From: Paracoccus acridae | Lineage (GTDB): Bacteria; Pseudomonadota; Alphaproteobacteria; Rhodobacterales; Rhodobacteraceae | Assembly (NCBI RefSeq): GCF_014642735.1 | Contig: NZ_BMIV01000002.1 | Span: 310,001-374,000 of the forward strand | DNA: 64,000 bases | Reading direction: 5' to 3' | Shown here: piece after piece, positions 16,442-26,162 of the stretch | Numbering within the stretch: position 1 is the first letter of the stretch | Layout of the letters: each line of letters opens with the position of its first letter | Position numbers and translations under genes: made by a program | The notes under the pieces: generated by a model | Told to the model about the DNA's origin: nothing | Seen by the model: the letters and a program-made list of their open reading frames with translations, nothing else | Database searches by the model: none

Positions 16442-17278
16442 TTACAGGGTCAGAAGGGAGGCGCGGAAGTCCGGATCGGACAGCACGACCTCTCGGGCGC
16501 CGATGCGGCTGGCGTGGGCAAGCGCCGCCGATGTCAGATCCTGCGCTGTCTCGACCGCAAAGGTCAGGTCGCGGCCCTTGGCCAGGGACGCCACGATCAG
16601 CCCTGCGAACAGGTCGCCCGTGCCGGGAAGGGCCACGGGCAGGCGGCGCGTCGGGTGCCGCGTTGCCCCGGCGGGTCCAAGGATCACGCTTTCCAGATGA
16701 TCGGCCGGACTGTCCTCCAGCACGCAGCCCGTGGCGATCAGCGAGGCGCCTGGCGCCATGCGCAGACGGGTCCCGGCGGCTTGCAGGTCGTCCATGTCCC
16801 TGATGGGCTGTCCGGTCAGGAAGCCCAGTTCAAAGGTGTTCGGCGTCGCCAGATCGGCCAGGGGCAGCAGCCTGTCGGCGATGATGCGCGCCAGTTCCGC
16901 AGGGACGTAAAGGCCGGGTCCGTCATCGCCCATCACCGGGTCGCACAGGTAACGCAGGCGCGGATTGGCGGCCTTGCAGCGGGCGACGAAATCGGCGGCC
17001 AGCCGCCCCACCTCGACCGAGCCGATATAGCCCGTCATCAGCCAGTCCGCGCGCTGCGGCAGCCCGCGTTCCTCGGCCCCCAGCAGCAGGTCGGCGAACA
17101 GATCGGGCGGCAGCGGCGCGCCGCGCAGCGTCGGATAGTCGGGCGTGTTGGAAAAGATCACCGTTGGAATGGCCGCGACCGCCAGCCCCGCCGCCTGCAT
17201 CGGAAAGACGGCGGCGGAATTGCCGACATGGCCGTGGACGACCTGGCTCTGGACAGAGATCACCAGCGGCGGCGTCAC
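16442..17278 (-). CDS. pdxY: Pyridoxal kinase
   Basis: PdxY phosphorylates pyridoxal in the B6 salvage pathway. The 278-residue protein has the ribokinase-fold pattern of the PdxK/PdxY group: ISVQSQVVHGHVGNSAAVFP at the N-terminus, LCDPVMGDDGPGLYVP in the middle, and the anion-hole and catalytic-base region PGTGDLFAGL near residue 222. A GTG start at 17278 overlaps the TGA of the MOSC gene by four bases (GTGA), indicating coupled translation. Confidence 0.92.
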   Translation of the reverse strand: MTPPLVISVQSQVVHGHVGNSAAVFPMQAAGLAVAAIPTVIFSNTPDYPTLRGAPLPPDLFADLLLGAEERGLPQRADWLMTGYIGSVEVGRLAADFVARCKAANPRLRYLCDPVMGDDGPGLYVPAELARIIADRLLPLADLATPNTFELGFLTGQPIRDMDDLQAAGTRLRMAPGASLIATGCVLEDSPADHLESVILGPAGATRHPTRRLPVALPGTGDLFAGLIVASLAKGRDLTFAVETAQDLTSAALAHASRIGAREVVLSDPDFRASLLTL

Positions 17279-17952
17279 GTCCGGCCCTCCAACCGGGGGC
17301 GCCAGTCTTCGACGCGGCCGCTGTCCAGGCGGCGCCGGGCATGACGCCGCCAGCCTTCGGCCAGCACGTCCAGTGCGGCGATGCCTTCCAGTTCGGCACG
17401 GTTCAGGCGGTCCACATACATCGCCCGCCACAGCCTGCGCAGCGTCCATTCCGGGGCCAGCCGGTCGATCAATTGCAGATCGTCGCCCGGTGCAACCATG
17501 CCCGGCTGCAACACGCGATAATACCACCCCGTCCGCCCCGTCCCTTGCACGCGCCGCGCCATGTCCGGCACGCCAAAGCGGTGGTTCAGCTTCCAGCAGG
17601 GCTGGCGCCCCTGGGACACCTGGATCAGCGCGCCGCCCAGCCGGAAGATGTCGCCCACGGCCACCCTGTCCTCGGTCATGCCGAGGTCCGAGATATTTTC
17701 CCCAAAGGCACCAGGCGCATCCAGCAGGGGCAATGCGCCCAGGTCGGTGCGCCAGGCCGTGTAATGATCCAGGGGATAATGATGAACGGCCTTTTCCGGT
17801 CCGCCATGGACCCGCCGGTCGGCCTGTGCGTCGCCCTGCAACCCGTCGGTCCCCAGCCACAAGGGGGATGCGGCAGGGGTCTTGGCGATGGCGCTTGTTG
17901 CCGGGCTTCCGGCAAGGGGCGCGACAGATCCGGTCAGCAGGGTTATCGGCAT
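17275..17952 (-). CDS. MOSC domain protein (YiiM-like)
   Basis: MOSC domains bind molybdenum cofactor-related sulfur chemistry. This 225-residue protein has the YiiM-type layout: GTDGLQGDAQADRRVHGGPEKAVHHYP near residues 40-65, GENISDLGM, and a Cys in VSQGRQPCWKL, the usual sulfur carrier position. A 3-alpha extension follows. ATG at 17952 is preferred; the frame runs upstream to a GTG at 17979 without a Shine-Dalgarno. YiiM proteins act in detoxification of hydroxylamino-purines, but the substrate here is not shown. It is the first gene ahead of pdxY. Confidence 0.85.
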   Translation of the reverse strand: MPITLLTGSVAPLAGSPATSAIAKTPAASPLWLGTDGLQGDAQADRRVHGGPEKAVHHYPLDHYTAWRTDLGALPLLDAPGAFGENISDLGMTEDRVAVGDIFRLGGALIQVSQGRQPCWKLNHRFGVPDMARRVQGTGRTGWYYRVLQPGMVAPGDDLQLIDRLAPEWTLRRLWRAMYVDRLNRAELEGIAALDVLAEGWRRHARRRLDSGRVEDWRPRLEGRT

Positions 17953-18087
17953 GATGTTCCGCGCGTAAACTTGCGTCACTTATCAACCGATTGTCACGCC
18001 CTGGGCAATCACCCTTTCGCCGCCCCTTGATCGGGCAGGGGGCGCGCGTTACGTTTTATTCAACTTGATATCGGAGGGCGTGTTGTC

Positions 18088-19209
18088 ATGACGCCCAAGC
18101 GTCCTGCGGGTGCGGACGCGTTCCCGAAAACTGCGGTAGAGCCGTCCGCCGCCCGCCAACCCGAGGAGGGGGCGCTTTATGCTGCCCTCGACTTGGGCAC
18201 GAATTCGTGCCGGATGCTGATTGCCCGACCGAAGGGCAGTCAGTTCCAGGTCATCGACAGCTTCTCCAAGCCGGTGCAGCTTGGCCAGGGGCTGGAAGCG
18301 TCTGGGCGATTGTCGCGCAGTTCGATGGCGCGCACGGTCCATGCCTTGCAGGTCTGCCGGCGCAAGCTGGAACAGCACCGCGTGCGCAACATGCGCCTGG
18401 TCGCGACCGAGGCCTGTCGCCGCGCGCGCAACAGCCGCGACCTGCTGCGCACCATCCGGCGCGAAACCGGGCTGCAGATCGAAACCATCGGTGCCGAGGA
18501 AGAAGCCCGGCTGGCGGTGATTTCCTGCGCGCCGCTGGTCAGCCACAAGACCGAGACGCTGATGGTCGTCGATATCGGCGGCGGATCTACCGAGCTTGTC
18601 TGGATCGACCTTGAGGATGTCGAACCGAAGGAACGGCCCCGCGCGATCATGCGGCTGTCGGACGGTTTCGGCAATCCGCAGCCGGGCGGTGCGCGGGTCG
18701 TGGACTGGATCAGCGTTCCGTTGGGCGTGGCGACGCTGCGCGACCAGTTCGCGGATGTCGAGGACGACCAGGGCCGCTTCGCCCTGATGTCCTGGTATTT
18801 CGAGGAAATGCTGTCGGGCTTTACCCCCTATGCCCAAGGGTCGCCCGACGAAGGGTTCCAGATCATCGGCACCTCGGGGACGGTAACCACGGTCGCGGCC
18901 AGCTTCCTGGGCTTGCGCCGCTATGACCGGACCAAGGTGGACGGGCTGGAAATGACCAGCGACCAGATCGACCGGGTGATCCATTCCTATCTGCAGCTTG
19001 GTCCCGACGGGCGCCGTGCCGATCCGCGCATCGGGCGCGAACGGCACGCGCTGATCATGTCGGGCGCGGCGATCCTGCAGACCCTGATGCGGATCTGGCC
19101 GACCAGCAAGCTGTCGGTGGCCGATCGCGGCCTGCGAGAGGGGTTGCTTTATTCCCAGATGGTGCGCGATGGGGTGCTGGCTGCGGAAGGACTGAACGGA
19201 GTGGCATGA
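18088..19209 (+). CDS. Ppx/GppA family exopolyphosphatase/pppGpp phosphatase
   Basis: This is a 373-residue member of the ASKHA phosphatase group with the N-terminal [15 protein letters not shown] phosphate-1 motif (after an unusual roughly 28-residue Pro/Ala-rich leader), the [13 protein letters not shown] region, and the [11 protein letters not shown] phosphate-2 motif. It lacks the extra C-terminal HD-type domain of the long Ppx forms. It removes phosphate from polyphosphate or pppGpp; which is not decided by sequence. GGAGGGCG lies before the ATG. rlmE follows after one base. Confidence 0.9.
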   Translation: MTPKRPAGADAFPKTAVEPSAARQPEEGALYAALDLGTNSCRMLIARPKGSQFQVIDSFSKPVQLGQGLEASGRLSRSSMARTVHALQVCRRKLEQHRVRNMRLVATEACRRARNSRDLLRTIRRETGLQIETIGAEEEARLAVISCAPLVSHKTETLMVVDIGGGSTELVWIDLEDVEPKERPRAIMRLSDGFGNPQPGGARVVDWISVPLGVATLRDQFADVEDDQGRFALMSWYFEEMLSGFTPYAQGSPDEGFQIIGTSGTVTTVAASFLGLRRYDRTKVDGLEMTSDQIDRVIHSYLQLGPDGRRADPRIGRERHALIMSGAAILQTLMRIWPTSKLSVADRGLREGLLYSQMVRDGVLAAEGLNGVA

Positions 19210-19210
19210 G

Positions 19211-19954
19211 ATGACGAAGACGCCCACCAGCCGCGCGGGCAAATCCAGCGGGCGCGGTCAGCGCGACCTGCGGGTGCGGGTGAAGACCGCCAAGGGCCGC
19301 AAGCTGTCCAGCAAGCTGTGGCTGGAACGGCAGTTGAACGACCCCTATGTCGCCCGCGCCAAGCGCGAGGGCTATCGCGGGCGCGCGGCCTACAAGATCC
19401 TGGAACTGGACGACAAGTATCGTTTCCTGGTGCCCGGCGCGCGGGTGGTGGACCTGGGCTGCGCGCCCGGCGGCTGGTGCCAGGTCGCCGTGGACCGCGT
19501 GAATGCGCTTGGCGAAAAGGGCGGCAAGGCGGTGGGCAAGGTTCTGGGGGTCGATCTGCAAGAGGTCGATCCGATCGCGGGCGCCGAGATCCACCAGCTT
19601 GATTTCCTGTCCGAGTGCGCGGACGAAAAGGTCAAGGAATGGCTGGGCGGTCCCGCCGATGTAGTAATGTCGGACATGGCGGCGTCGTCATCGGGCCACA
19701 AGGGCACTGACCACCTGCGCATCGTGGCCCTGGTCGAGGCTGCGGCAGCCTTGGCCTTCGACATCCTCGAACCCGGTGGAACTTTCGTCGCCAAGGTATT
19801 GGCCGGTGGGGCGGAAGCCGAGATGCAGGCGATGCTGAAGCGCAATTTCGACAAGGTCGCGAACGTCAAGCCGCCCGCCAGCCGCAGCGATTCATCCGAG
19901 AAATTCGTCGTCGCCACCGGCTTTCGCGGCAGGCAGCCCGATCAGCGGGACTGA
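19211..19954 (+). CDS. rlmE: 23S rRNA (uridine2552-2'-O)-methyltransferase
   Basis: RlmE (RrmJ/FtsJ) methylates U2552 of 23S rRNA in the 50S subunit. The 247-residue protein has a basic 40-residue N-terminal extension. It then shows the SAM site [15 protein letters not shown] and the catalytic K-D-K-E set: Lys in [14 protein letters not shown], Asp in [17 protein letters not shown], Lys in FVAKVLAGG and Glu in [10 protein letters not shown]. It is one base downstream of the Ppx/GppA gene. Its 3' end overlaps the convergent AraC gene by 13 bases. Confidence 0.95.
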   Translation: MTKTPTSRAGKSSGRGQRDLRVRVKTAKGRKLSSKLWLERQLNDPYVARAKREGYRGRAAYKILELDDKYRFLVPGARVVDLGCAPGGWCQVAVDRVNALGEKGGKAVGKVLGVDLQEVDPIAGAEIHQLDFLSECADEKVKEWLGGPADVVMSDMAASSSGHKGTDHLRIVALVEAAAALAFDILEPGGTFVAKVLAGGAEAEMQAMLKRNFDKVANVKPPASRSDSSEKFVVATGFRGRQPDQRD

Positions 19955-20934
19955 GCCCGGAAGGCATCGGGGCTGCGTCCCGTGGCGGCCACGAAGGCGC
20001 GGATGAAATGGGCCTGGCTGGAATAGCCAAGATCGGCGGCGATGCGCGACAGGGGCAGGTCGGTATTGCGCAACAGGTCCGCCGCGCTTTCCAGTTGCAG
20101 GTCGTGGATCAACTCCACCGCCCGCTTGCCCCGCGCGGACTGGCAGGCCTGGTCCAGGACCGCCGTGGTGCTGTGCAGTTCAGCGGCCAATTCGGGGACC
20201 GATCGCGTCGATCCCAGCCGCTGCCTTGCCAGCGCCACAAATCGCTCGATCAGCGGAAGATCGGGCGGCGTCGTTTCGGGGACGTCCGGGGCGCGGCCGG
20301 GCTGAAGCTGGCCCAGCCGCAGCGCCAGCAGGTTGATCAGGCACGACAGCGTTCCGGCATCGGGATTGGCAGCCTCGACGGCAAGTTCGTGCAGCGTCGC
20401 TTCCAGCTGCGCGGCATGGGAACCGGCTTGCGCGGCCAGCCCCCGATCCGGCAACGGCGGTTCCGCCCCGGCTGCAAGGCTGGGCGATATCAGCGCGACA
20501 TGCCCGTGCGACCCGGCGGAAGGCATCGCGGCAAAGGCCGTTCCCGCGGGAATGTAGCGCACATCGCCCGCACGCAGGACAAAGTGGGCGCGCGGGAAAT
20601 CAAGCTGCACCCGGCCATCGGTCACCCAGATCAGGACATGGTCGGGGCGCGTGCGCGGTTGCGGCGGCATGGCGCGGTTGCCCCAGACGAAAGCCGCAAG
20701 GGGCAGAAGCCGTATCCCCTGCCTGCGCCCGATGGGACGCCCGCCGCGCGGGAATGGTTGCATGGCGGCCGGGCTGGCCACCGGCAAGACGGGGGCCGCA
20801 GCGCGATCGGTAGGAAGCGGGGCGGAGGCATCGGGGATGGATGCCGCGTTCACATCCGCGTCCTGCCGCCCGGTCCTGATCCGGCTGGCCGAGAAGGGAA
20901 AGCCGTTCCACCGCGAATGCCCGAACGCCGACAT
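19942..20934 (-). CDS. AraC family transcriptional regulator
   Basis: The C-terminal 100 residues form the double helix-turn-helix of AraC regulators ([47 protein letters not shown], then [36 protein letters not shown] sequence). The N-terminal half resembles a cupin ligand domain ([34 protein letters not shown]). The start at 20934 gives 330 residues with AGGCGG six bases upstream; the first 90 residues are low complexity and the true start could be later, for example at 20763. Targets are unknown; no obvious divergent partner is adjacent. Confidence 0.85.
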   Translation of the reverse strand: MSAFGHSRWNGFPFSASRIRTGRQDADVNAASIPDASAPLPTDRAAAPVLPVASPAAMQPFPRGGRPIGRRQGIRLLPLAAFVWGNRAMPPQPRTRPDHVLIWVTDGRVQLDFPRAHFVLRAGDVRYIPAGTAFAAMPSAGSHGHVALISPSLAAGAEPPLPDRGLAAQAGSHAAQLEATLHELAVEAANPDAGTLSCLINLLALRLGQLQPGRAPDVPETTPPDLPLIERFVALARQRLGSTRSVPELAAELHSTTAVLDQACQSARGKRAVELIHDLQLESAADLLRNTDLPLSRIAADLGYSSQAHFIRAFVAATGRSPDAFRAQSR

Positions 20935-21012
20935 GAAAAACCGCCTGACACATCACCACATAAGCGGATTATTGCCGAAGTCAGGATCATATTCAATCGG
21001 GACGGGTAAGGA

Positions 21013-21906
21013 TCAATCCCCGCGTGTGCTTCCTGCATCAGCCGGAAGATGCCACCAATCCTTCATCCGCCCTCTGAACCAGATGCGCTGCGCCTTGGCA
21101 TATTGCCGGGTGGCGATGATCGCGCGTTCGGTGGCCGTGTTCAGGTCGATTTCCCCCCGCAGATGGGACACCAGTTCGGGTGCGCCGATGGCGCGCGCCC
21201 ATTGCCGGGAAGGATCCCAGTGGGGCAGCATGGTCCGAACCTCGTCCAGGGCACCCTGCTGCATCATCATGTGGAAGCGGTCCGCGATTCGCCGGGCCAG
21301 CCAGTCGCGGTCGGCCGTCACAAGGATCCTCTGGGCATCCGCAGGTGCGATCAGGGGTGGCGGCGTATCGTCCTGCCAGTCGGCCAAACCCCGGCCTGTT
21401 GCGGTCCAGACCTCCCACGCGCGTTGGACGCGGGCAGGGTTGCGGATGTCGATGCCGGCGCGTGTCCGGGCGTCAAGATCGGCCACCATGCGCGCCAGAC
21501 CGTCTTCCTGGGCCAGTCGGGCATCCCCGTCTGCCCGGATCTCGGCGGGAACGGGGGGAACCGGGGCCAGCCCCTGCGTCAGCGCCGTCAGGTAAAGGCC
21601 GGTCCCGCCCACCACGATCAGGCGGCGGTCCAGAAGCCCCGCCACCTCTCGCAGCCAGTCGCCCACCGAATAGGTCGCGCCCGGCGCGACATGGCCATAC
21701 AGCGCATGGGGCGCGGCTGCTTCCTCGGCCGAGCCGGGACGGGCGGTCAGCACCCGCCAGCAGGACCAGATTTGCAGCGCGTCGGCGTTCACGATAAGCC
21801 CGCCCTGGGCCTGCGCGACCGCCAGCGCCAGCGCGGATTTGCCACTGGCGGTCGGGCCTGCGATCAGCAGGTGGCGCGCGGGATCGATCTGGTCCAAGGG
21901 GATCAA
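21013..21906 (-). CDS. miaA: tRNA dimethylallyltransferase
   Basis: MiaA adds the isopentenyl group to A37 of tRNAs reading codons that start with U. The P-loop GPTASGKS lies at residues 17-24, followed by [16 protein letters not shown] and [12 protein letters not shown] family blocks. A TTG start at 21906 is chosen, giving 297 residues: the open frame continues upstream to 22023, but that would overlap the pyrH start on the opposite strand and adds non-family sequence. No ATG is present near the conserved N-terminus. The dimethylallyl diphosphate donor comes from the dxr-dependent pathway encoded nearby. Confidence 0.9.
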   Translation of the reverse strand: MIPLDQIDPARHLLIAGPTASGKSALALAVAQAQGGLIVNADALQIWSCWRVLTARPGSAEEAAAPHALYGHVAPGATYSVGDWLREVAGLLDRRLIVVGGTGLYLTALTQGLAPVPPVPAEIRADGDARLAQEDGLARMVADLDARTRAGIDIRNPARVQRAWEVWTATGRGLADWQDDTPPPLIAPADAQRILVTADRDWLARRIADRFHMMMQQGALDEVRTMLPHWDPSRQWARAIGAPELVSHLRGEIDLNTATERAIIATRQYAKAQRIWFRGRMKDWWHLPADAGSTRGD

Positions 21907-21998
21907 GGCAGGCGTCTTTCGGGCGGTTGAACACGCCCGCCTTTTGCGACATTTTGCGCCGCGATGAAAGCGACCGGCGCGGACACGAAGGAACCAAC

Positions 21999-22733
21999 AT
22001 GACCGATCATCAGGGCGTAGCACCCGCGCAATACGGCAGGGTGATGCTGAAAATTTCGGGCGAGGCGCTGATGGGCGATCAGGGTTACGGCCTGCATCCC
22101 CCCACCGTGGCGCGCATCGCCGACGAGGTGGAATCGGTCCAGAAGATGGGGGTCGAGGTCTGCATGGTGATCGGCGGCGGCAACATCTTCCGTGGGCTGC
22201 AAGGCAGCGCCCAGGGGATGGAACGGACCACGGCCGACTATATGGGGATGCTGGCCACGGTGATGAACGCGCTTGCCATGCAATCCGCGCTTGAAGCGAA
22301 GGGCCTGCATTGCCGCGTCATCAGCGCCATCCGCATGGACGAGGTTTGCGAGCCATACATCCGCCGCCGCGCCATCCGGCACCTGGAAAAGAAGCGGATC
22401 GTGATCTTCGCGGCGGGCACCGGCAACCCTTATTTCACCACCGACACCGCCGCGACCCTGCGCGCGAACGAGATGAACTGCGAGGCGATCTTCAAGGGGA
22501 CCAAGGTCGATGGCGTCTATGACAAGGATCCCAAGAAGCACGCCGACGCCAAGCGTTATGGCGAGGTCAGCTATGACGAGGTGCTGCAAAAGCACCTGGG
22601 CGTGATGGACGCGTCGGCCATCGCGCTGGCCCGCGACAACCGCTTGCCGATCATCGTCTTCTCGCTGGACGAACCGGGCGGGTTCCGGGGCATCCTGGAA
22701 GGCCGCGGCACCTATACGAGGGTCCACAACTAG
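21999..22733 (+). CDS. pyrH: UMP kinase
   Basis: PyrH phosphorylates UMP to UDP and is a hexameric amino-acid-kinase-fold enzyme. The start at 21999 ([26 protein letters not shown]) has AAGGAA six bases upstream; the frame is open for 24 more codons but these do not fit the family. Visible signatures are [10 protein letters not shown], the [14 protein letters not shown] block, [15 protein letters not shown] and GVYDKDPKK. The protein is 244 residues. It opens the pyrH-frr-uppS-cdsA-dxr-rseP-bamA run. Confidence 0.97.
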   Translation: MTDHQGVAPAQYGRVMLKISGEALMGDQGYGLHPPTVARIADEVESVQKMGVEVCMVIGGGNIFRGLQGSAQGMERTTADYMGMLATVMNALAMQSALEAKGLHCRVISAIRMDEVCEPYIRRRAIRHLEKKRIVIFAAGTGNPYFTTDTAATLRANEMNCEAIFKGTKVDGVYDKDPKKHADAKRYGEVSYDEVLQKHLGVMDASAIALARDNRLPIIVFSLDEPGGFRGILEGRGTYTRVHN

Positions 22734-22851
22734 GCCGCCACCCGGCCGCAGGCGCGCTGGCGAAGGCTTGCCTGAAAGCGGGGCAAAGTCTTTGCCAAGG
22801 TATGCATCTCTCGTTACAAGCAATCAAAATTCAATGCAAAGGCAGTTCCCC

Positions 22852-23415
22852 ATGGCAGAGGACATCGAAATCGACATCGACGATCTGGAACGGCGGATGA
22901 AGGGGGCGATGGACAGCCTGCGCCACGAATTCTCCAGCCTGCGGACGGGGCGTGCCTCGGCCTCGATGATCGACCCGGTGCAGGTCGAGGCCTATGGCCA
23001 GATGACCCCGATCAACCAGCTTGGCACCGTGAACGTCCCCGAACCGCGCATGGTCACGATCAACGTCTGGGACAAGGGCATGGTCGGCAAGGTCGAAAAG
23101 GCGCTGCGCGAATCCGGCCTGGGCATCAACCCGCAGACGAACGGCACCATCATCATGCTGCCGATCCCCGAACTGAACGAGGAACGCCGCCGCGAGCTGA
23201 CCAAGGTCGCCGCCCAATATGCCGAAAGCGCCCGCGTGGCGATCCGCAACGTCCGCCGCGACGGCATGGACCAGATCAAGAAGGGCAAGGCCAATGGCAT
23301 GCCCGAGGACGACCAGAAGTTCTGGGAAACCGCCGTTCAGGAATTGACCGACAAGATGATCGCCAATGTCGATCAGGCGCTTGAAGGCAAGCAAGCCGAA
23401 ATCATGCAGGTCTGA
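22852..23415 (+). CDS. frr: Ribosome recycling factor
   Basis: RRF splits post-termination ribosomes together with EF-G. The product is 187 residues. The start at 22852 ([21 protein letters not shown]) has AAAGG upstream. Family signatures are LRTGRAS at about residues 29-35, [37 protein letters not shown] and the C-terminal helix with [21 protein letters not shown]. It follows pyrH after 118 bases in which I see no clear terminator, consistent with one operon. Confidence 0.96.
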   Translation: MAEDIEIDIDDLERRMKGAMDSLRHEFSSLRTGRASASMIDPVQVEAYGQMTPINQLGTVNVPEPRMVTINVWDKGMVGKVEKALRESGLGINPQTNGTIIMLPIPELNEERRRELTKVAAQYAESARVAIRNVRRDGMDQIKKGKANGMPEDDQKFWETAVQELTDKMIANVDQALEGKQAEIMQV

Positions 23416-23424
23416 GGGACGAAC

Positions 23425-24159
23425 ATGGCCGCTGAAACCGCACCGCTGCTGACTACCGGCGGGGTCGATCAGCGGCCCCGGCATGTCGCCATCATCATGG
23501 ATGGCAATGGCCGCTGGGCCACCAACAAGGGCTGGCCCCGCCTTGTCGGCCACAGGCGGGGGGCAGAACGCGTCAAGCAAATCGTTCGCGCCTGTCCCGA
23601 CTTGGGCGTGAACTGGCTGACCGTTTATGCCTTTTCCACCGAAAACTGGAAGCGCACGACCGAGGAAGTCCTGGGTCTGATGAAGATCTTCCGCCGCTAT
23701 ATCCAGTACGAGGCCGAGGGCATGGCCGCCGAAGGCGTGCGCCTGCGCTTCATCGGCGGGCGCGAACGGCTGGACCACAAGCTTCAGGCGCTGATGTCCT
23801 CGATCGAGGCGCGGACGGCGGGCAATTGCCGCCTGAACCTGACCGTGGCGATCAATTACGGCGGCAGGGACGAACTGACCCGCGCATCCGCAAGGCTGGC
23901 CCAGAAGATCGCGCGGGGCGAGGTCGAGACCCCGACCGAGGCCGATCTGGCCGCCTGCCTGGACACGGCCGGGCACCCCGATCCCGACCTGGTGATCCGC
24001 ACGTCCGGGGAAACGCGGACCTCGAACTTCCTGCCCTGGCAGGCGGCCTATGCGGAATATGAATTCACGCCCGTGTTGTGGCCCGATTTCACGCCCGACC
24101 ATCTTGCGCAGATCCTGGACCGCTTTGGGATGCGGGACCGGCGTTTCGGGGGCGCATGA
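23425..24159 (+). CDS. uppS: Undecaprenyl diphosphate synthase (isoprenyl transferase)
   Basis: UppS makes the C55 lipid carrier for peptidoglycan by cis-condensation of isopentenyl diphosphate. The catalytic Asp is D26 in IIMDGNGRWA, followed by GHRRGAERV, YAFSTENWKR and the C-terminal DLVIRTSGETRTSNFLPWQAAYAE pattern. The 244-residue length is normal. It is 9 bases after frr and its stop overlaps the cdsA start (ATGA), so product flow from dxr-derived isoprenoids to the lipid carrier is encoded in one unit. Confidence 0.96.
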   Translation: MAAETAPLLTTGGVDQRPRHVAIIMDGNGRWATNKGWPRLVGHRRGAERVKQIVRACPDLGVNWLTVYAFSTENWKRTTEEVLGLMKIFRRYIQYEAEGMAAEGVRLRFIGGRERLDHKLQALMSSIEARTAGNCRLNLTVAINYGGRDELTRASARLAQKIARGEVETPTEADLAACLDTAGHPDPDLVIRTSGETRTSNFLPWQAAYAEYEFTPVLWPDFTPDHLAQILDRFGMRDRRFGGA

Positions 24160-25001
24160 GCGCCGGGCGCCTTGGGGTAGCAAAACCCCCACCCGGCAAG
24201 TGGGCGGACCTGTCACGCCGCGTCGCCTCGACCCTGGTGTTGCTGGGGATCGGCATCATGCTGGCCGTGGCGACGGGGGTGTGGCTGCGGCTGTCGATGG
24301 CGCTGATATCGGCGATCACCTTCTGGGAACTGGCGGCGATGACCGGCTGGCGCAATCCGCGCCTGCATCCTGGCATCTTCGGCGCCTGGCGGCCCATCGC
24401 TCTGGCCCTGATCGCCTTCATGTCGCAGGTCATCGCCTTGGGCTTCGATCATCCCCTGGCGATCCTGGCCCTGTTGTTCCCGCTGATTGCGGGGATCCCC
24501 GGCGCGGCGCCACGCGACCGCTGGACCTATGCGCTGTTCGGTGCGGCGATCATGCTGGTCGCCTATGGCCTGGTCGGTTTTCGGGAAAATTACGGCCTGA
24601 ATTTCGTGCTGTGGCTGATGGGGATCGTCATCATCTCGGACACGGCGGGCTATTTCTTCGGCCGCATGATCGGGGGGCCGAAGTTCTGGCCCTCGCTCAG
24701 CCCCAAGAAGACCTGGTCGGGCACCGTGGCAGGCTGGATCGGAGCCTTGCTGCTGGGTGTTCTGCTGTGGCGGCTGGGGCGCGGCGATGCCATGCTGATC
24801 TGGTGTTCGCCCATCGTCTGCCTTGCGGGGCAGATGGGCGACATTGCCGAAAGCTGGCTGAAACGCCGGGCAGGGGTCAAGGACAGCTCCAACCTGATCC
24901 CCGGCCATGGCGGCTTCATGGATCGTTTTGACGCCGTGACGGGCGCGGTGCTGGCAACCATGCTGATCGGGCTGCTGACGGCATTACCTTCGGTGAACTG
25001 A
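24156..25001 (+). CDS. cdsA: Phosphatidate cytidylyltransferase
   Basis: CdsA makes CDP-diacylglycerol from phosphatidic acid and CTP in the inner membrane. The 281-residue protein has about seven to eight hydrophobic segments and the C-terminal signature with KRRAGVKDSSNLIPGHGG and MDRFDA. The start at 24156 is set by the four-base ATGA overlap with uppS and by the short polar N-terminus before the first helix. dxr follows after 3 bases. Confidence 0.95.
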   Translation: MSAGRLGVAKPPPGKWADLSRRVASTLVLLGIGIMLAVATGVWLRLSMALISAITFWELAAMTGWRNPRLHPGIFGAWRPIALALIAFMSQVIALGFDHPLAILALLFPLIAGIPGAAPRDRWTYALFGAAIMLVAYGLVGFRENYGLNFVLWLMGIVIISDTAGYFFGRMIGGPKFWPSLSPKKTWSGTVAGWIGALLLGVLLWRLGRGDAMLIWCSPIVCLAGQMGDIAESWLKRRAGVKDSSNLIPGHGGFMDRFDAVTGAVLATMLIGLLTALPSVN

Positions 25002-25004
25002 CCC

Positions 25005-26162
25005 ATGCGGCGGATTTCGATTTTCGGGGCCACCGGGTCCGTGGGCGCGAACGGCGTTGACCTGATCCGCCGCGCGGGGGGGCCTGACGCCTATCACACG
25101 GTCGCGCTGACCGGCGGGCGCAACATCGGGCGTCTTGCGCAGATGGCTCGCGATCTGCGCGCCGAGATCGCGGTGACGGCGCATCCCGAACTGCTGGATG
25201 ATCTGCGTGCGGCCCTTGCGGGCAGCGGGGTCGAGGCAGCGGCGGGTCCGCAGGCCCTTGTCGAAGCCGCGAGTCGTCCTGCGGACTGGGTCTTGTCGTC
25301 CATCGTCGGCGCGGCAGGGTTGATGCCGGGACTGACGGCGCTTGCTCAGGGCGGGATCCTGGCACTTGCCAACAAGGAATCGCTGGTCTGCGCCGGTCCG
25401 CTGCTGCGCCATGCCGCGACGACCAGCGGATCCAGAATCCTGCCGGTCGATTCAGAACATTCCGCGATTTTCCAGGCACTTGGCTCTGAAAAGCTCGAAT
25501 CCGTCAAGGATGTGACCATTACGGCATCGGGCGGCGCCTTTCGGGATTGGCCGCTGGAACGGCTGGCCGCTGCGACCGTGGCAGAGGCTTCGACCCACCC
25601 CAATTGGGCTATGGGGCAGCGCATCACCATCGATAGCGCCTCGATGTTCAACAAGGCGATGGAGGTCATCGAGGCAAAGGAGTTTTTTGGCCTCCGTTCC
25701 GACCAGATCAAGGTTCTGGTCCACCCGGAATCCATCATTCATGCGATGGTCAGCCATGTGGACGGGGGCAGCATCGCCCATCTGGGCGCACCCGACATGC
25801 GCCACGCCATCGGTTACGCGCTGCATTGGCCCGATCGTGCGCCCCTGCCGGTCGCGCCCCTGGATCTGGCCGCGCTTGGCAGCCTGACCTTCCGCGCCCC
25901 GGACGAGGTTCGCTGGCCCGCCCTGCGCCTGGCGCGAGAGGTGATGGCGGCAGGCGGCATGGCAGGCGCCGTGTTCAATGCAGCCAAGGAACAGGCGCTT
26001 GACGACTTCATCGCGGGGCGGATCGGCTTCACGCAGATGGCGCCTCGCGTGGAAATGACCCTGCAGGCCCTGTCGGCGCGGGATGGTTTCGGCCATGATC
26101 CGGCCGATCTGGAAACGGTTCTTCACTGGGACCGCGAAGCACGCAAGGAAGCCGCCGCATGA
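25005..26162 (+). CDS. dxr: 1-deoxy-D-xylulose 5-phosphate reductoisomerase
   Basis: Dxr (IspC) converts DXP to 2-C-methyl-D-erythritol 4-phosphate with NADPH, the committed step of the MEP isoprenoid pathway. The 385-residue protein shows the NADPH motif GATGSVG at residues 8-14, LANKESLV, the metal/substrate segment LPVDSEHSAIFQ, TASGGAFRDW and NWAMGQRITIDSA. The target of fosmidomycin is therefore present. Its stop overlaps the rseP ATG by four bases. Confidence 0.97.
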   Translation: MRRISIFGATGSVGANGVDLIRRAGGPDAYHTVALTGGRNIGRLAQMARDLRAEIAVTAHPELLDDLRAALAGSGVEAAAGPQALVEAASRPADWVLSSIVGAAGLMPGLTALAQGGILALANKESLVCAGPLLRHAATTSGSRILPVDSEHSAIFQALGSEKLESVKDVTITASGGAFRDWPLERLAAATVAEASTHPNWAMGQRITIDSASMFNKAMEVIEAKEFFGLRSDQIKVLVHPESIIHAMVSHVDGGSIAHLGAPDMRHAIGYALHWPDRAPLPVAPLDLAALGSLTFRAPDEVRWPALRLAREVMAAGGMAGAVFNAAKEQALDDFIAGRIGFTQMAPRVEMTLQALSARDGFGHDPADLETVLHWDREARKEAAA